The notes below the pieces were generated by a model. That model was not told where the DNA came from, did not search any database, and saw only the letters and a program-made list of their open reading frames with translations. 64,000 nt of DNA from Lentisphaerae bacterium GWF2_50_93 (GTDB lineage Bacteria; Verrucomicrobiota; Lentisphaeria; Victivallales; GWF2-50-93). Location: positions 1 to 64,000 of the forward strand of contig MHBI01000058.1 of the NCBI GenBank assembly GCA_001804815.1. The letters are read 5' to 3'. Shown here one piece after another: positions 24,280-33,546 of the stretch. Position 1 is the first letter of the stretch; the number at the start of each line of letters is the position of its first letter. Position numbers and translations under genes: made by a program.

Positions 24280-25340
24280 AAGACTTCAAGATTCTGGACT
24301 GCACGCTGCGGGATGGAAGCTATGTAAACCGTTTCCAGTTCAGCGTACATGAGACAAGATACATATGCGCCGAACTTGAAAAATGCGGCATAGATTATAT
24401 CGAGGTCGGGCACGGACTCGGACTCGGCGCATACAGACTGGGCGGCGAATACGCGGCTGCGGCCACCGACGAGGAATATATCGGCGCTGCTGCTGAATCC
24501 GTGAAAAAATCCTTGTTCGGCACCTTCTGCATCCCCGACATAGCGAAACTCGAGGACATCGACATTGCCAGCAAATACGGCATGAAACTGATAAGGATCG
24601 GCACAAATGTAGATGCAGTGGAATCGAGCAGGCCTTTCGTTGAAAGGGCGAAGAAATACGGGATGACAGTATGCGCCAACTACATGAAGTCATACTCCGT
24701 ATCGCCGGAGGACTTCGTCAAGAAGGTCCGCCTGTCCAAATCCTATGGCGTCGACATCATTTACCTGGTTGATTCTGCAGGCGGAATGCTGCCTAAGCAG
24801 ATTGAGTCCTATATAAGGACAGTGAGGGATTCTGTCGACATGAAAATAGGATTCCACGGGCACAACAATCTCGGACTTGCATTGGCTAACTCGCTGGTCG
24901 CCCTCGACATGGGCGCATATTTCATTGACTGTTCAATGCAGGGCCTGGGCAGGAGCGGAGGCAACGCCCCCACTGAACAGTTCGCCCTCATCATGTTGAA
25001 GATGGGCAACGATCATGACATCGACGTCTTCAGGCTTCTCGACCTGAGTTTTGACACAATCCAGCCCCTTGTCCAGCAGACTGGGCTGAACCCGATCGAT
25101 CTTGTGTCGGGATATGCGATGTTCCATTCGAGCTACATGCCCCTGATCAGGAAATTCTCTCTGAAGTACGATGTGGATCCGCGCTCGCTGATAATCGAGC
25201 TGTGCAAAGTCGACCAGGTGAACGCCGACCCCGCGCTTATCGAGAAGATAGCCTCCGCACTGCCGAAGATTAAGAACGATTTCATATACGGCAAATACCA
25301 TCTTGAACGCTTCTTTGTAAACGAACAGCAGGTGAAATAA
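24276..25340 (+). CDS. HMG-CoA lyase-like / 4-hydroxy-2-oxovalerate aldolase-type enzyme
   Basis: A 354-residue DRE-TIM metalloenzyme. DCTLRDGSY at residues 8-16 gives the D-R-E-type metal and substrate residues, GFHGHNNLGLA gives two metal-binding histidines, and GRSGGNAPTEQ the C-terminal glycine-rich part. The family cleaves or forms C-C bonds next to a keto acid or acyl-CoA (DmpG, HMG-CoA lyase, isopropylmalate synthase). It is coupled to the DUF4910 gene (ATGA overlap) and followed by a cyclase-family hydrolase, so it likely makes or trims a small hydroxy or keto acid used as the acyl group. Such a gene is not in the C. jejuni set I recall. Confidence 0.82.
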   Translation: MKDFKILDCTLRDGSYVNRFQFSVHETRYICAELEKCGIDYIEVGHGLGLGAYRLGGEYAAAATDEEYIGAAAESVKKSLFGTFCIPDIAKLEDIDIASKYGMKLIRIGTNVDAVESSRPFVERAKKYGMTVCANYMKSYSVSPEDFVKKVRLSKSYGVDIIYLVDSAGGMLPKQIESYIRTVRDSVDMKIGFHGHNNLGLALANSLVALDMGAYFIDCSMQGLGRSGGNAPTEQFALIMLKMGNDHDIDVFRLLDLSFDTIQPLVQQTGLNPIDLVSGYAMFHSSYMPLIRKFSLKYDVDPRSLIIELCKVDQVNADPALIEKIASALPKIKNDFIYGKYHLERFFVNEQQVK

Positions 25341-25344
25341 AATC

Positions 25345-26001
25345 ATGAAATTCGTGGATCTCACGCTTCCCATGAAGAAGGGCATGCCCTTCTATCCGTC
25401 CGGGCTCCATACGCCGTTCTCGGCAGAAAAGACCGCTGAGATCGGCGCCAACGGCAGGGAAATAAGAAGGATCGAGATGGGTTCCCACTGCGGGACACAT
25501 ATCGATGGGATGACTCATTTCCTTAAAAACGGATGGTCCGTGGACAAGATTCCCTTGTCAATCCTAGTCGGGCCCGCCTATCTGGTCAATCTCGGGAAAC
25601 TTCCTCAGGATTCCGTGATCACAAGGAAGGATGTCTCCGACAGGCTTCCAAAAGGCAGGAAGATAGAAAGGCTCCTGCTGCGCGCCGACTGGAGCCGCTT
25701 CTGGGAGAAAAAGCAGTATTTCAATGGATGGCCCCATCTCAGCGAGGACTGTTGCAGCTTCATCGCCGAAAAAGGCATAAAGCTTGCAGGATTCGACTTC
25801 CCCTCCCCTGATGAGACATTCACCGGGAAAAACTTGGACTCGCCAAACCATAAGTTCTTCCTGAAAAAGAAAATTGTACTGATTGAATACCTGACCAATC
25901 TTGGAAAACTCAAACCAGGCAATATCTTCCTGATTGCCCTTCCCCTCAGAATCGCCGGAGGGGACGGATCGCCGTCAAGGGTCGTCGCCTACAACATTTG
26001 A
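25345..26001 (+). CDS. Cyclase-family (kynurenine formamidase-like) hydrolase
   Basis: A 218-residue metal-dependent hydrolase. The signature GSHCGTHIDGMTHF gives H48, H52, D54 and H58, the usual metal ligands (H-x-G-T-H-x-D-x-x-x-H). Relatives hydrolyse N-formyl groups, lactones or isatin. With the aldolase before it and a methyltransferase, acyl ligase and acyl carrier protein after it, it may open a lactone or remove a formyl group in building the acyl substituent. This is inference; the substrate is unknown. Confidence 0.8.
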   Translation: MKFVDLTLPMKKGMPFYPSGLHTPFSAEKTAEIGANGREIRRIEMGSHCGTHIDGMTHFLKNGWSVDKIPLSILVGPAYLVNLGKLPQDSVITRKDVSDRLPKGRKIERLLLRADWSRFWEKKQYFNGWPHLSEDCCSFIAEKGIKLAGFDFPSPDETFTGKNLDSPNHKFFLKKKIVLIEYLTNLGKLKPGNIFLIALPLRIAGGDGSPSRVVAYNI

Positions 26002-26008
26002 AGATAAA

Positions 26009-27139
26009 ATGAAATACAATATTACAGAACATGCGATCATAACACGGCACGGAAACGGCAATGTGCTCTTCTATAACCTTCTCCTAAGGAAGGGCCTCGT
26101 TGCTGAAACAAAGGCGTTCCAGGTGCTCTCATCATTGCTTGAAGACGGCAGCGCTTCAGCCGGCACACCCCTGAAATTCGCCGACATCAGCTGTTTCTCC
26201 CTGTCCGACTGCCTTCTCGACAATCCTTCCGGGTTGTCAACGGCAAAGCCGGACATGAAGAAATCATCTCCGGCATCGGGTTTCATTAAGCTCCTGATCG
26301 ACTACAGCATAGTGTCTGACAGCGGTGAATACATGCAGAAAGCCGGGAAGAAGATGAGCTTGTTCGACAGCTCCCACATGGGCAACTTCCATCAGGACAT
26401 AGGAAGATTCCTGATGGAGAACAAGAAAGGAACTCCGGAGGAATGGTGGATCTACCAGAAGTTCAACAGGGATCTTGAAGGTGTGCGCAACACTCCATAC
26501 CGCTGGGTGCAGAATAAGTTCCTTGACAAGTTCTTCCCGAAGGATTTCAAGGGAGGAAAAGTCCTGGACTTCGGATGCGGCGTCGGTTACTACAGCAATT
26601 TCTTCAGATCCAGGAACGCTGATGTCACGGGCGTGGATCCGAGCCCCCTCTACATTAAACTGGCCCGCAAGCATTTCCCTGAAGACAGCAGGCTGAAATT
26701 CCTGGAGCATTCATTCGACACCTCCGAGGACTTCAAATTCCTTGGGAAGAACAGCTACGACATCATCTACCTGAGCGACGTGCTCCTCTACTATTTCGAA
26801 CCTTACAAGAAGATGGAGATCAGCCCCCAGGAACTTCTGAAGATACTCAAAGGTCTGTTGAATCCCAACGGCATGATATATGTGCTGGATCCGCACGGAT
26901 GCTTCCATCTTCAGCCGTGGATGGGCACATCAATGCCGTTCCTTGTCAGCGCTGAATACAGGAACAGGAAATACAGGGTCACTCCTTCTCTTATGGAATT
27001 CTCAATGGCAGTCGAAAATAGCGGACTTTCCATAAACAGGATCAGGGAGCTCTATTCAAACGAAAAATCCAAGGAGCAGAACAGGAACGTCACCAAGGAA
27101 TTTCCGCTGTGGTGGCTGTTCGAGCTGAAATCAAGATGA
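26009..27139 (+). CDS. SAM-dependent methyltransferase with unknown N-terminal domain
   Basis: About 376 residues from the ATG at 26009, after the previous stop; a longer frame overlaps that gene. The class I SAM motif VLDFGCGVGYYSNFF begins near residue 185, with TGVDPS as the acidic strand and YLSDVLLYYF as the post-motif. About 120 N-terminal residues have no clear homology. Given its place between a cyclase and an acyl ligase, it may O- or C-methylate a carrier-bound small acid. The AMP-ligase gene overlaps its stop (ATGA). Confidence 0.8.
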   Translation: MKYNITEHAIITRHGNGNVLFYNLLLRKGLVAETKAFQVLSSLLEDGSASAGTPLKFADISCFSLSDCLLDNPSGLSTAKPDMKKSSPASGFIKLLIDYSIVSDSGEYMQKAGKKMSLFDSSHMGNFHQDIGRFLMENKKGTPEEWWIYQKFNRDLEGVRNTPYRWVQNKFLDKFFPKDFKGGKVLDFGCGVGYYSNFFRSRNADVTGVDPSPLYIKLARKHFPEDSRLKFLEHSFDTSEDFKFLGKNSYDIIYLSDVLLYYFEPYKKMEISPQELLKILKGLLNPNGMIYVLDPHGCFHLQPWMGTSMPFLVSAEYRNRKYRVTPSLMEFSMAVENSGLSINRIRELYSNEKSKEQNRNVTKEFPLWWLFELKSR

Positions 27140-28638
27140 TCCCTTCCGACAATCCATCCCGCATGATCAGCCGTATCCTGGAGGAGAACGCATGCAAAGT
27201 CTTCTTCATAGACGGTAAAAGCGACAGTTCATACACTTACGGTAATCTTCACGGAATGTGTTCCTGCTTCAGGAAGAAGCTAGGATCAAAATCTGGAAAA
27301 CAGCCTGTCGATGTCGCGGTGATTCTGAGGGAGCAGGCCTCATACATGCCGGTCCTGCTGGCGTGCTGGAGCAGTGGAAGGATCCCTTCGATAATCGATC
27401 CGAACGCGACGTCCGAGAAATTCGAGACTCTCAACAGGCTGATAAGGTTCAAGTCCATAATAACTGATTTCGATCTTGCCCGAGGATATTCCAAGCTTCC
27501 TAAACATAGATACGCCCATGAAATACCTGCCGGCACAAGAAAATCTGCAGCACTTGAAGTCAAGCTCCCCGCCAGGAGCCCTTTCGTGATCCTGTTCACG
27601 TCCGGATCAACAGGAATTCCGAAATGCGTGCCACTTTCGTTCGAAAATATAACAAGCAATGTAAGGGCGTTTTCAAACAGGCTGGGCATAAACAGGAACG
27701 ACTGCTTCCTCTGCACTTCTCCGCCATGGTATGCGCACGGACTCTACAACAGCCTGCTTTCATCATTCTTCCTCGGCGCAAAAATAATGTCGCCAGGAAT
27801 ACTGAACGTCATGAACTGCGGTCTGGCACTCGACAGATCCGGAAGATACGGTGCGAGCATATACCATCTGATGCCCTCGATGCTGAAGATACTGACGATG
27901 GTAGGCAGGAAGATAGGTTCCGGACTGCCAAAATTCAGACATGTGATATGCGGAACCGCCAGGCTTGAGAAAAAGGACAAGGAGGATTTCGAGTCCCTGT
28001 TCAGGATACCGGTGACGCAGCAGTATGGGATGACTGAGACCTTGTTCATGTGCGTTAACGACCGCGGACAGGACAAATATTCAGAATCGGTCGGCAGACC
28101 GGTCGGGTGCAAGCTGAAGATCGTCGACGGCGAAGGAAGGACTCTAGGGAAGAACGAGACCGGTGAAGTAATCTGCAGGTCTGACAGCATGTACGGCTCC
28201 TACTATTTCCAAAAGGAGGAGACTACCGCTTCATATTCTGACGGCTGGTTCCGCACGGGCGATTCCGGATTCTTCAATGAAGATAATTACCTTTTCATAA
28301 CAGGCCGCCTCAAGGAGATCATCAAGAAGGGCGGAATGAACGTCAATCCCAACGAGATAGACGGGGTGCTCATGAAATCCCCTCTTCTGAAGCAGGCGAA
28401 AACCATTGGAATTCCTGACAGCACCTACGGCGAGGAAATCATCTCTTTCGCGGTTAAGTCCGACAAGTCCGCCACCGAGGCGGAACTGATCGCCCTCTGC
28501 AGGAAGAAGCTTCCCGCCTCGCATGTCCCGAAGAAAATATTCCTCATCAATGAAATGCCTCTCACATCGACGGGCAAGGTTTCAAGCTCAGACCTGGCCT
28601 CGCTCGCACTGAAAATGCAAAAATCCAAAGGAGAATGA
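27136..28638 (+). CDS. AMP-dependent acyl/amino acid ligase
   Basis: About 500 residues from the ATG at 27136, which overlaps the previous stop (ATGA). This is an ANL-family adenylating enzyme: ILFTSGSTGIPKCVPL (about 152-167) is the ATP loop, QQYGMTET the A5 motif, GWFRTGDSGFF and ITGRLKEIIKKGGMNVNP the A7-A8 hinge, and STGKVSSSDL contains the C-terminal catalytic lysine. It should activate a small acid and load it on the acyl carrier protein encoded next. C. jejuni has a similar ligase-ACP pair in its flagellin-glycan region. Confidence 0.88.
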   Translation: MIPSDNPSRMISRILEENACKVFFIDGKSDSSYTYGNLHGMCSCFRKKLGSKSGKQPVDVAVILREQASYMPVLLACWSSGRIPSIIDPNATSEKFETLNRLIRFKSIITDFDLARGYSKLPKHRYAHEIPAGTRKSAALEVKLPARSPFVILFTSGSTGIPKCVPLSFENITSNVRAFSNRLGINRNDCFLCTSPPWYAHGLYNSLLSSFFLGAKIMSPGILNVMNCGLALDRSGRYGASIYHLMPSMLKILTMVGRKIGSGLPKFRHVICGTARLEKKDKEDFESLFRIPVTQQYGMTETLFMCVNDRGQDKYSESVGRPVGCKLKIVDGEGRTLGKNETGEVICRSDSMYGSYYFQKEETTASYSDGWFRTGDSGFFNEDNYLFITGRLKEIIKKGGMNVNPNEIDGVLMKSPLLKQAKTIGIPDSTYGEEIISFAVKSDKSATEAELIALCRKKLPASHVPKKIFLINEMPLTSTGKVSSSDLASLALKMQKSKGE

Positions 28639-28641
28639 AAT

Positions 28642-28899
28642 ATGGCTGCGAAGAATGTGCCAAGGATAATTAAGATTATCAAAGATCTTTCCAAGAACAA
28701 GACAGTGGGGATTGATACGAAGCTGCTTGATTCGGGAGTAATTGACAGCCTCATGACAATGAAACTCATCGAGATGCTGGAGAAGGAGTTTTCCGTATCC
28801 ATCCCGAATGAAGAGTTCACGCATTTCAACTTCAACACGATCAAGGCGATGTCCGAACTTGTGGATCGTCTGAATATCAAAGGAAGCAAAAAGAAATAA
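28642..28899 (+). CDS. Dedicated acyl carrier protein
   Basis: An 85-residue carrier protein. The phosphopantetheine serine is S36 in GVIDSLMTM, and the helical acidic layout is that of ACPs. GGAG is six bases before the ATG. It is too isolated from fatty acid genes to be AcpP; it lies between the acyl ligase and the AAC(3)-like transferase. It probably carries the acyl group that is transferred onto an amino sugar. Confidence 0.9.
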   Translation: MAAKNVPRIIKIIKDLSKNKTVGIDTKLLDSGVIDSLMTMKLIEMLEKEFSVSIPNEEFTHFNFNTIKAMSELVDRLNIKGSKKK

Positions 28900-29798
28900 T
28901 GGGAATCCTCTTCAAGGCTGACAACGGCGGTTTTACTGGCAGGGATTTCGATGCGGTGCTTTCGCGCCTTGACCTTTCCGGAAAGACGGTGCTTGTCTAT
29001 TCGCGTCTCCTGAGCTTCGGACGGCTGACAGGCGAAGACGCCGTCAAGGCAATGGTACTCGGCATGAAGAGGCATATCGGCGCAAAAGGCACCCTCTGCA
29101 TTCCCGCATACAGCTTCAGCGGCTATAACAATGCGGTGTATGATCCTGAAAACTCCAGGTGCATAGTCGGGCAGCTCGGTGAAACTGCCAGGAAAATGCT
29201 CGGATTCAAGAGGACATTCCATCCTGTCTATTCACATGCCGTATGGGGGAAACATTCGAAATACCTGCTGGCACAGAATCCCCACAGTTCATTCGGTGAT
29301 GACTCATTCTTCGAACTGTTCTCGAGCATAGAAGGGTCGTGCATACTGTTCCTCGGAACTACGCTCAGCACGGCGACCATTGTCCACCGCTATGACCAGC
29401 ATTGCGCCGCAAAAGGCCGTTTCCTCAAGAATTTCACGGCAAAGTGCCTCGTTGATGGCAAAGTATCCGACATGCAGTTCGATTCATTCGTAAAGGACTA
29501 TGAATACTACAACGGAAGGGTGAACTGCCTGGCTCCGCTGGAAGTGCTCGCAGACGACCTTGGTATCATCAAGAGGGAGAGGTTCGCCAACGACTGGATC
29601 CACATGATATCCGAGAACGATTTCAGGAACATCTATTCCATGTTCCTTTTGAATGGCATGACCGACTACCTGATGAGCAGCGTAGCAGATTTCCAGGAAT
29701 ACTACCAGAAGAATAATTTCCGTTATTTCATGGACAGAATTTCCAAAAAGGAGCTGTCTCGTTTGAAGAAACTATATAAAAGTGGGAAAATGACATGA
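28899..29798 (+). CDS. AAC(3)-family N-acyltransferase
   Basis: A 299-residue member of the aminoglycoside 3-N-acetyltransferase family. LVYSRLLSFGRL, GTLCIPAYSFSG and HPVYSHAVWGKHSKYLL correspond to the conserved segments, the last holding the catalytic histidine. In glycan loci such proteins, for example Cj1296/Cj1297, are thought to acylate amino sugars rather than antibiotics. It starts at TAATG, overlapping the acyl carrier protein stop, so it very likely takes its acyl group from that carrier. I would not call it a resistance gene. Confidence 0.85.
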   Translation: MGILFKADNGGFTGRDFDAVLSRLDLSGKTVLVYSRLLSFGRLTGEDAVKAMVLGMKRHIGAKGTLCIPAYSFSGYNNAVYDPENSRCIVGQLGETARKMLGFKRTFHPVYSHAVWGKHSKYLLAQNPHSSFGDDSFFELFSSIEGSCILFLGTTLSTATIVHRYDQHCAAKGRFLKNFTAKCLVDGKVSDMQFDSFVKDYEYYNGRVNCLAPLEVLADDLGIIKRERFANDWIHMISENDFRNIYSMFLLNGMTDYLMSSVADFQEYYQKNNFRYFMDRISKKELSRLKKLYKSGKMT

Positions 29799-30781
29799 GC
29801 AGTAAGAAAGTATTGGTCACCGGGGCCGATGGATTCATCGGCTCGCATCTGGTCGAAATGCTTGTCAGGAAAGGCTTCGACGTCAGGGCGTTATCACTAT
29901 ACAATTCCTTCAACAGCTGGGGCTGGCTGGAGGACATCGGATGCCTGAAGGAAGTGGAAGTAGTGAGCGGGGACATATGCAATCCGCACTTCTGCGCCAA
30001 TGCCGCCAAAGGCGTAGACACGGTCTTCCACCTTGCCGCGCTCATTGCGATACCTTACTCCTATTCGGCGCCATCAAGCTACATCGATACCAACGTGAAA
30101 GGCACTTTCAACATATGCCAGGCCGCCCTGGACAACGGATGCAGGAAGCTGATCCACACCTCCACCAGCGAAGTCTACGGCACTGCGCTCTATGTCCCGA
30201 TCGATGAAAAGCATCCCATGCAGCCACAGAGCCCGTATAGCGCGAGCAAGATCGGCGCTGATGCAGTGGCATTGAGCTTCTTCAATTCATTCAGCCTTCC
30301 GGTGGTGACTGCGAGACCTTTCAACACCTACGGCCCGAGGCAGTCGGCCAGGGCTGTCATTCCCTCGATAATAATCCAGATCGCGGCCGGCAAGAAGGAA
30401 ATCAAGCTGGGAGATGTCACCCCCACCAGGGATTTCAACTATGTAGAGGACACCTGTGCCGGATTCCTGAAGCTTGCAGCCTGCAACAAGGCGATAGGCG
30501 AAACCGTGAACATCGGTTCAGGCACCGAGATATCTATCTCTGACACATTGGACATGATCAAGAAACTCATGAAAAGCGATGTTAGGATCGTAACCGACAG
30601 GAAACGTGTACGCCCCAAGAATTCCGAAGTGTTCAGGCTGTTCTGCGACAACACCAAGATCAGGAAGCTGACAGGGTTCAAGCCGGAGTTCACGCTTGAG
30701 GAAGGACTCGAGAAGACGATCAATTGGTTTACGCGCAAGGAAAATCTTTCAAGATACAAGGCGGACATCTACAATGTATAA
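29795..30781 (+). CDS. legB: NAD-dependent 4,6-dehydratase LegB
   Basis: A 328-residue SDR enzyme starting the legionaminic acid pathway, acting on GDP- or UDP-GlcNAc. TGADGFIGSHLVE is the NAD loop; YNSFNSWGWLE is the distinctive LegB stretch; TSTSEVYG and SPYSASK give the T-E and Y-x-x-x-K catalytic residues. It overlaps the AAC(3)-like gene by four bases, so the acyl module and the legionaminic genes are in one transcript. PtmE-type guanylyltransferase downstream suggests the GDP-linked route. Confidence 0.93.
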   Translation: MSSKKVLVTGADGFIGSHLVEMLVRKGFDVRALSLYNSFNSWGWLEDIGCLKEVEVVSGDICNPHFCANAAKGVDTVFHLAALIAIPYSYSAPSSYIDTNVKGTFNICQAALDNGCRKLIHTSTSEVYGTALYVPIDEKHPMQPQSPYSASKIGADAVALSFFNSFSLPVVTARPFNTYGPRQSARAVIPSIIIQIAAGKKEIKLGDVTPTRDFNYVEDTCAGFLKLAACNKAIGETVNIGSGTEISISDTLDMIKKLMKSDVRIVTDRKRVRPKNSEVFRLFCDNTKIRKLTGFKPEFTLEEGLEKTINWFTRKENLSRYKADIYNV

Positions 30782-31913
30782 GGGAATAGTCGGATTCATA
30801 AGGAACATATATGGCGGAAGGGAAAACATCCCGCTCCATGAACCCTGCTTTTCAGGCAGGGAGAAAAAGTATGTGTCCGACACCATAGACACTAGCTTCG
30901 TCTCGTCGGTCGGCGAATATGTCAACCGGTTCGAAAGGGACACCGCCGCTTTCTGCGGTGCGAAGTTCGCAGTTGCAACGGTGAATGGAACTGCCGCACT
31001 GCATATCGCGCTGAAGCTTTCAGGCACCAAGGCCAACGATGAAGTCCTGACCCAGCCACTCACCTTTGTAGCGACAGCAAATGCGATAAGCTATACCGGC
31101 GCGCTGCCAGTCTTCATTGACGTCGACAGGGACACGCTTGGATTGAGCTCAGAAAAGCTGGCTGATTTCCTGAAGGCAAACGCCGTCCTCAGAAAAGGCG
31201 GCGCGTTCAACAGGAAGACCGGCCGAAGGATCAGCGCCTGCGTCCCGATGCACACATTCGGACATCCCTGCAGGATAGATGAGATCGCGGCGGTATGCAG
31301 GAAATACAAGATAGCACTGGTGGAGGACGCCGCTGAGTCTATCGGCAGCCTGTATAAGGGAAAGCACACCGGCTTGTTCAGCAAGGTCGGAATCCTCAGC
31401 TTCAATGGCAACAAGATTATCACGACCGGTGGCGGAGGAATGATAATCACCGACGATGCGAACTTCGCAAAAAAGGCAAAGCACATCACCACCACCGCAA
31501 AAATCCCGCACAAGTGGGAATATGTCCACGATGAGACCGGATACAACTACAGGCTTCCGAACCTTAACGCCGCCCTCGGATGCGCCCAGCTGGAGCAGCT
31601 CGACGGGTTCCTCAGGAAAAAAAGAAAACTTGCCGCCGCGTATGCGGAATATTTCAAGGGCGCAGGGATCCCATTCGTGCTCGAGCCCGAACATGCACGC
31701 TCCAACTACTGGCTCAACGCAATACTGTTGAAAAACAGAGCTGAGAGGAATAAATTCCTCCTGTACTCCAATTCGAACGGAGTAATGACACGTCCCGCGT
31801 GGAGGCTCATGAACAAATTGAAGATGTACAGGTCCTGCCAGTGCGCTGACCTGGAGAATTCAAACTGGCTTGAAGACAGGATCGTAAACATTCCAAGCAG
31901 CGTGAAAAAATGA
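30774..31913 (+). CDS. legC: LegC-family aminotransferase
   Basis: About 379 residues from the ATG at 30774, just before the LegB stop; a longer in-frame start is inside legB. It is a DegT/DnrJ-type PLP enzyme aminating C4 of the LegB product. The PLP lysine is in SFNGNKIITTGGGG, the LegC form with N-G-N-K. FIRNIYGGRENIPLHEP is the typical LegC opening. Two perfect 13-bp palindromes lie within it (30959 and 31457). Confidence 0.93.
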   Translation: MYKGIVGFIRNIYGGRENIPLHEPCFSGREKKYVSDTIDTSFVSSVGEYVNRFERDTAAFCGAKFAVATVNGTAALHIALKLSGTKANDEVLTQPLTFVATANAISYTGALPVFIDVDRDTLGLSSEKLADFLKANAVLRKGGAFNRKTGRRISACVPMHTFGHPCRIDEIAAVCRKYKIALVEDAAESIGSLYKGKHTGLFSKVGILSFNGNKIITTGGGGMIITDDANFAKKAKHITTTAKIPHKWEYVHDETGYNYRLPNLNAALGCAQLEQLDGFLRKKRKLAAAYAEYFKGAGIPFVLEPEHARSNYWLNAILLKNRAERNKFLLYSNSNGVMTRPAWRLMNKLKMYRSCQCADLENSNWLEDRIVNIPSSVKK

Positions 31914-32545
31914 AAAAGTCAATCATTGTAATCGGAGGAGGAGGACATGCCAAGGTCCTCATAGGCGTACTGAAGAAACTGAAGAATTTCCGTATTGTCG
32001 GTTATACAGACATAAAGGACAAGGGTGAAATTCTGGGCATCAAACACCTTGGTGATGACTCCGTGCTCAGCAAGCTGGCCGTCAAAAATCGCACCGCATG
32101 CGCGGCGCTCGGTATCGGAAAGACAGAGAAGCCCGACTGCAGGAAAAGCATGATCGCAAATCTTAAGAAACTCGGGTTCCGCCTTCCTGCAATCATATCC
32201 CCTGACGCAGTCGTCAACGAAGACGTGATACTCGGAGATGCGACTGTTGTCTTTGACGGAGTGGTCGTAAACAGCGGTTCCCGCATCGGCTGTGCCGTAA
32301 TTCTCAACACTAACTCCACGATCGAGCATGACTGCACCATTGGCGCCTTCACACACATAGCGCCCGGAGCCACCCTCAGCGGTGGAGTCGAGATTGGGGA
32401 AAACTCTTTCATAGGCGCAGGTTCGACCATAATTCATGGGACAAAGGTAACCAGCAACTGCATTGTCGGGGCAGGTTCGGTGGTAATAAGGAACTTCATA
32501 AAACCGGGTACATTCGTCGGGAATCCTGCGAGGAAGATAAGATGA
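31910..32545 (+). CDS. legH: NeuD/PglD/LegH-type acetyltransferase
   Basis: A 211-residue left-handed beta-helix acyltransferase. The N-terminal IIVIGGGGHAKVL binds the sugar nucleotide and the hexapeptide repeats run from about 95 to 200; H in IEHDCTIGAFTHI is the likely catalytic base. In the legionaminic route it acetylates the 4-amino group to give GDP-N,N'-diacetylbacillosamine. It overlaps legC by four bases. A function as a NeuD-type O-acetyltransferase cannot be excluded, but the order B-C-H-I-G favours LegH. Confidence 0.88.
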   Translation: MKKSIIVIGGGGHAKVLIGVLKKLKNFRIVGYTDIKDKGEILGIKHLGDDSVLSKLAVKNRTACAALGIGKTEKPDCRKSMIANLKKLGFRLPAIISPDAVVNEDVILGDATVVFDGVVVNSGSRIGCAVILNTNSTIEHDCTIGAFTHIAPGATLSGGVEIGENSFIGAGSTIIHGTKVTSNCIVGAGSVVIRNFIKPGTFVGNPARKIR

Positions 32546-33546
32546 AGACAGGCGGAACATTCGTCATAGCTGAAATCGGGGTCAACCACAACGGTTCACT
32601 GGCAATGGCCAGGAAGCTTGTCAATTCCGCCGTGAAATGCGGAGCTGATGCGGTGAAGTTCCAGACTTTCACAGCCGACTCACTGGTCACGCGCTCGGCC
32701 GTCAAGGCCGCATACCAGAAGAAAAGCACATCCTCTTCCGAATCCCAGTACAAGATGCTGAAGAAACTGGAACTCAGCAGGGAGGAACACATAGTCCTGA
32801 GGAACCACTGCAGGAAGATTGGCGTTGAATTCCTTTCATCCGCCTTCGACGAGGACAGCGCAGACTTCCTATACGACATAGGCATGAGGAAGTTCAAGAT
32901 TCCATCCGGCGAGATTACCAACCTCCCCTACCTCAGGCATATCGCTCTGAAAAAATGTCCGATAATCCTATCGACCGGAATGTCAACCATGAAAGAGGTC
33001 GGTGAAGCTGTTGGAATCATTTATTCCGCTGGCAACAGGAATGTGAGCCTGCTGCACTGCGTGACCGAATATCCGGCCCCGCACGCGGAGATCAATCTCA
33101 GGGCGATGCTGTCAATGAAAGACAAGTTCAAAGTCGAGGTTGGATATTCCGATCATACTGCCGGCCCGGAGATCCCGATAGCCGCCGTGGCCCTCGGGGC
33201 AAAGATCATAGAGAAGCATTTTACTCTTGACAAGGCTCTTCCCGGACCCGATCACAAGGCTTCGGCCGATCCTGCGGAATTCGCAGGCATGGTCTCAGCC
33301 ATCAGGAATGTCGAGAAGGCGCTGGGCGACGGAGTAAAGAGGCCGGCCAGATGCGAGATGAAGAACATCTGCGTGGCCCGCAAAAGCATCGTCGCCGCCT
33401 GCCAGATCATGAAGGGAGAGCTTTTCAGCAGGAGCAATCTCCGCATCAAGAGACCTGGAACAGGAATTTCGCCGATGAGGATCTGCAGTGTCATAGGCAA
33501 AAAGGCAAAAAGAACCTTTAACACGGACGGCTTAATAGAATTATGA
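32542..33546 (+). CDS. legI: Legionaminic acid synthase LegI (NeuB family)
   Basis: A 334-residue synthase condensing 2,4-diacetamido-2,4,6-trideoxymannose with phosphoenolpyruvate. VIAEIGVNHNGSL opens the barrel; KFQTFTADSLVT, SSAFDEDSADFL and KIPSGEITNLPYL follow NeuB/LegI. The SAF domain covers the last 60 residues. It differs from the first synthase (18513), which has the PseI-type ELSANHG, so the two are not a recent duplication. Overlaps legH by four bases and legG by four. Confidence 0.92.
   Translation: MKTGGTFVIAEIGVNHNGSLAMARKLVNSAVKCGADAVKFQTFTADSLVTRSAVKAAYQKKSTSSSESQYKMLKKLELSREEHIVLRNHCRKIGVEFLSSAFDEDSADFLYDIGMRKFKIPSGEITNLPYLRHIALKKCPIILSTGMSTMKEVGEAVGIIYSAGNRNVSLLHCVTEYPAPHAEINLRAMLSMKDKFKVEVGYSDHTAGPEIPIAAVALGAKIIEKHFTLDKALPGPDHKASADPAEFAGMVSAIRNVEKALGDGVKRPARCEMKNICVARKSIVAACQIMKGELFSRSNLRIKRPGTGISPMRICSVIGKKAKRTFNTDGLIEL

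Noticed and set aside
28899..29798. Aminoglycoside resistance gene
   Set aside because: AAC(3)-like, but coupled to an acyl carrier protein and legB, so a glycan acyltransferase is far more likely.
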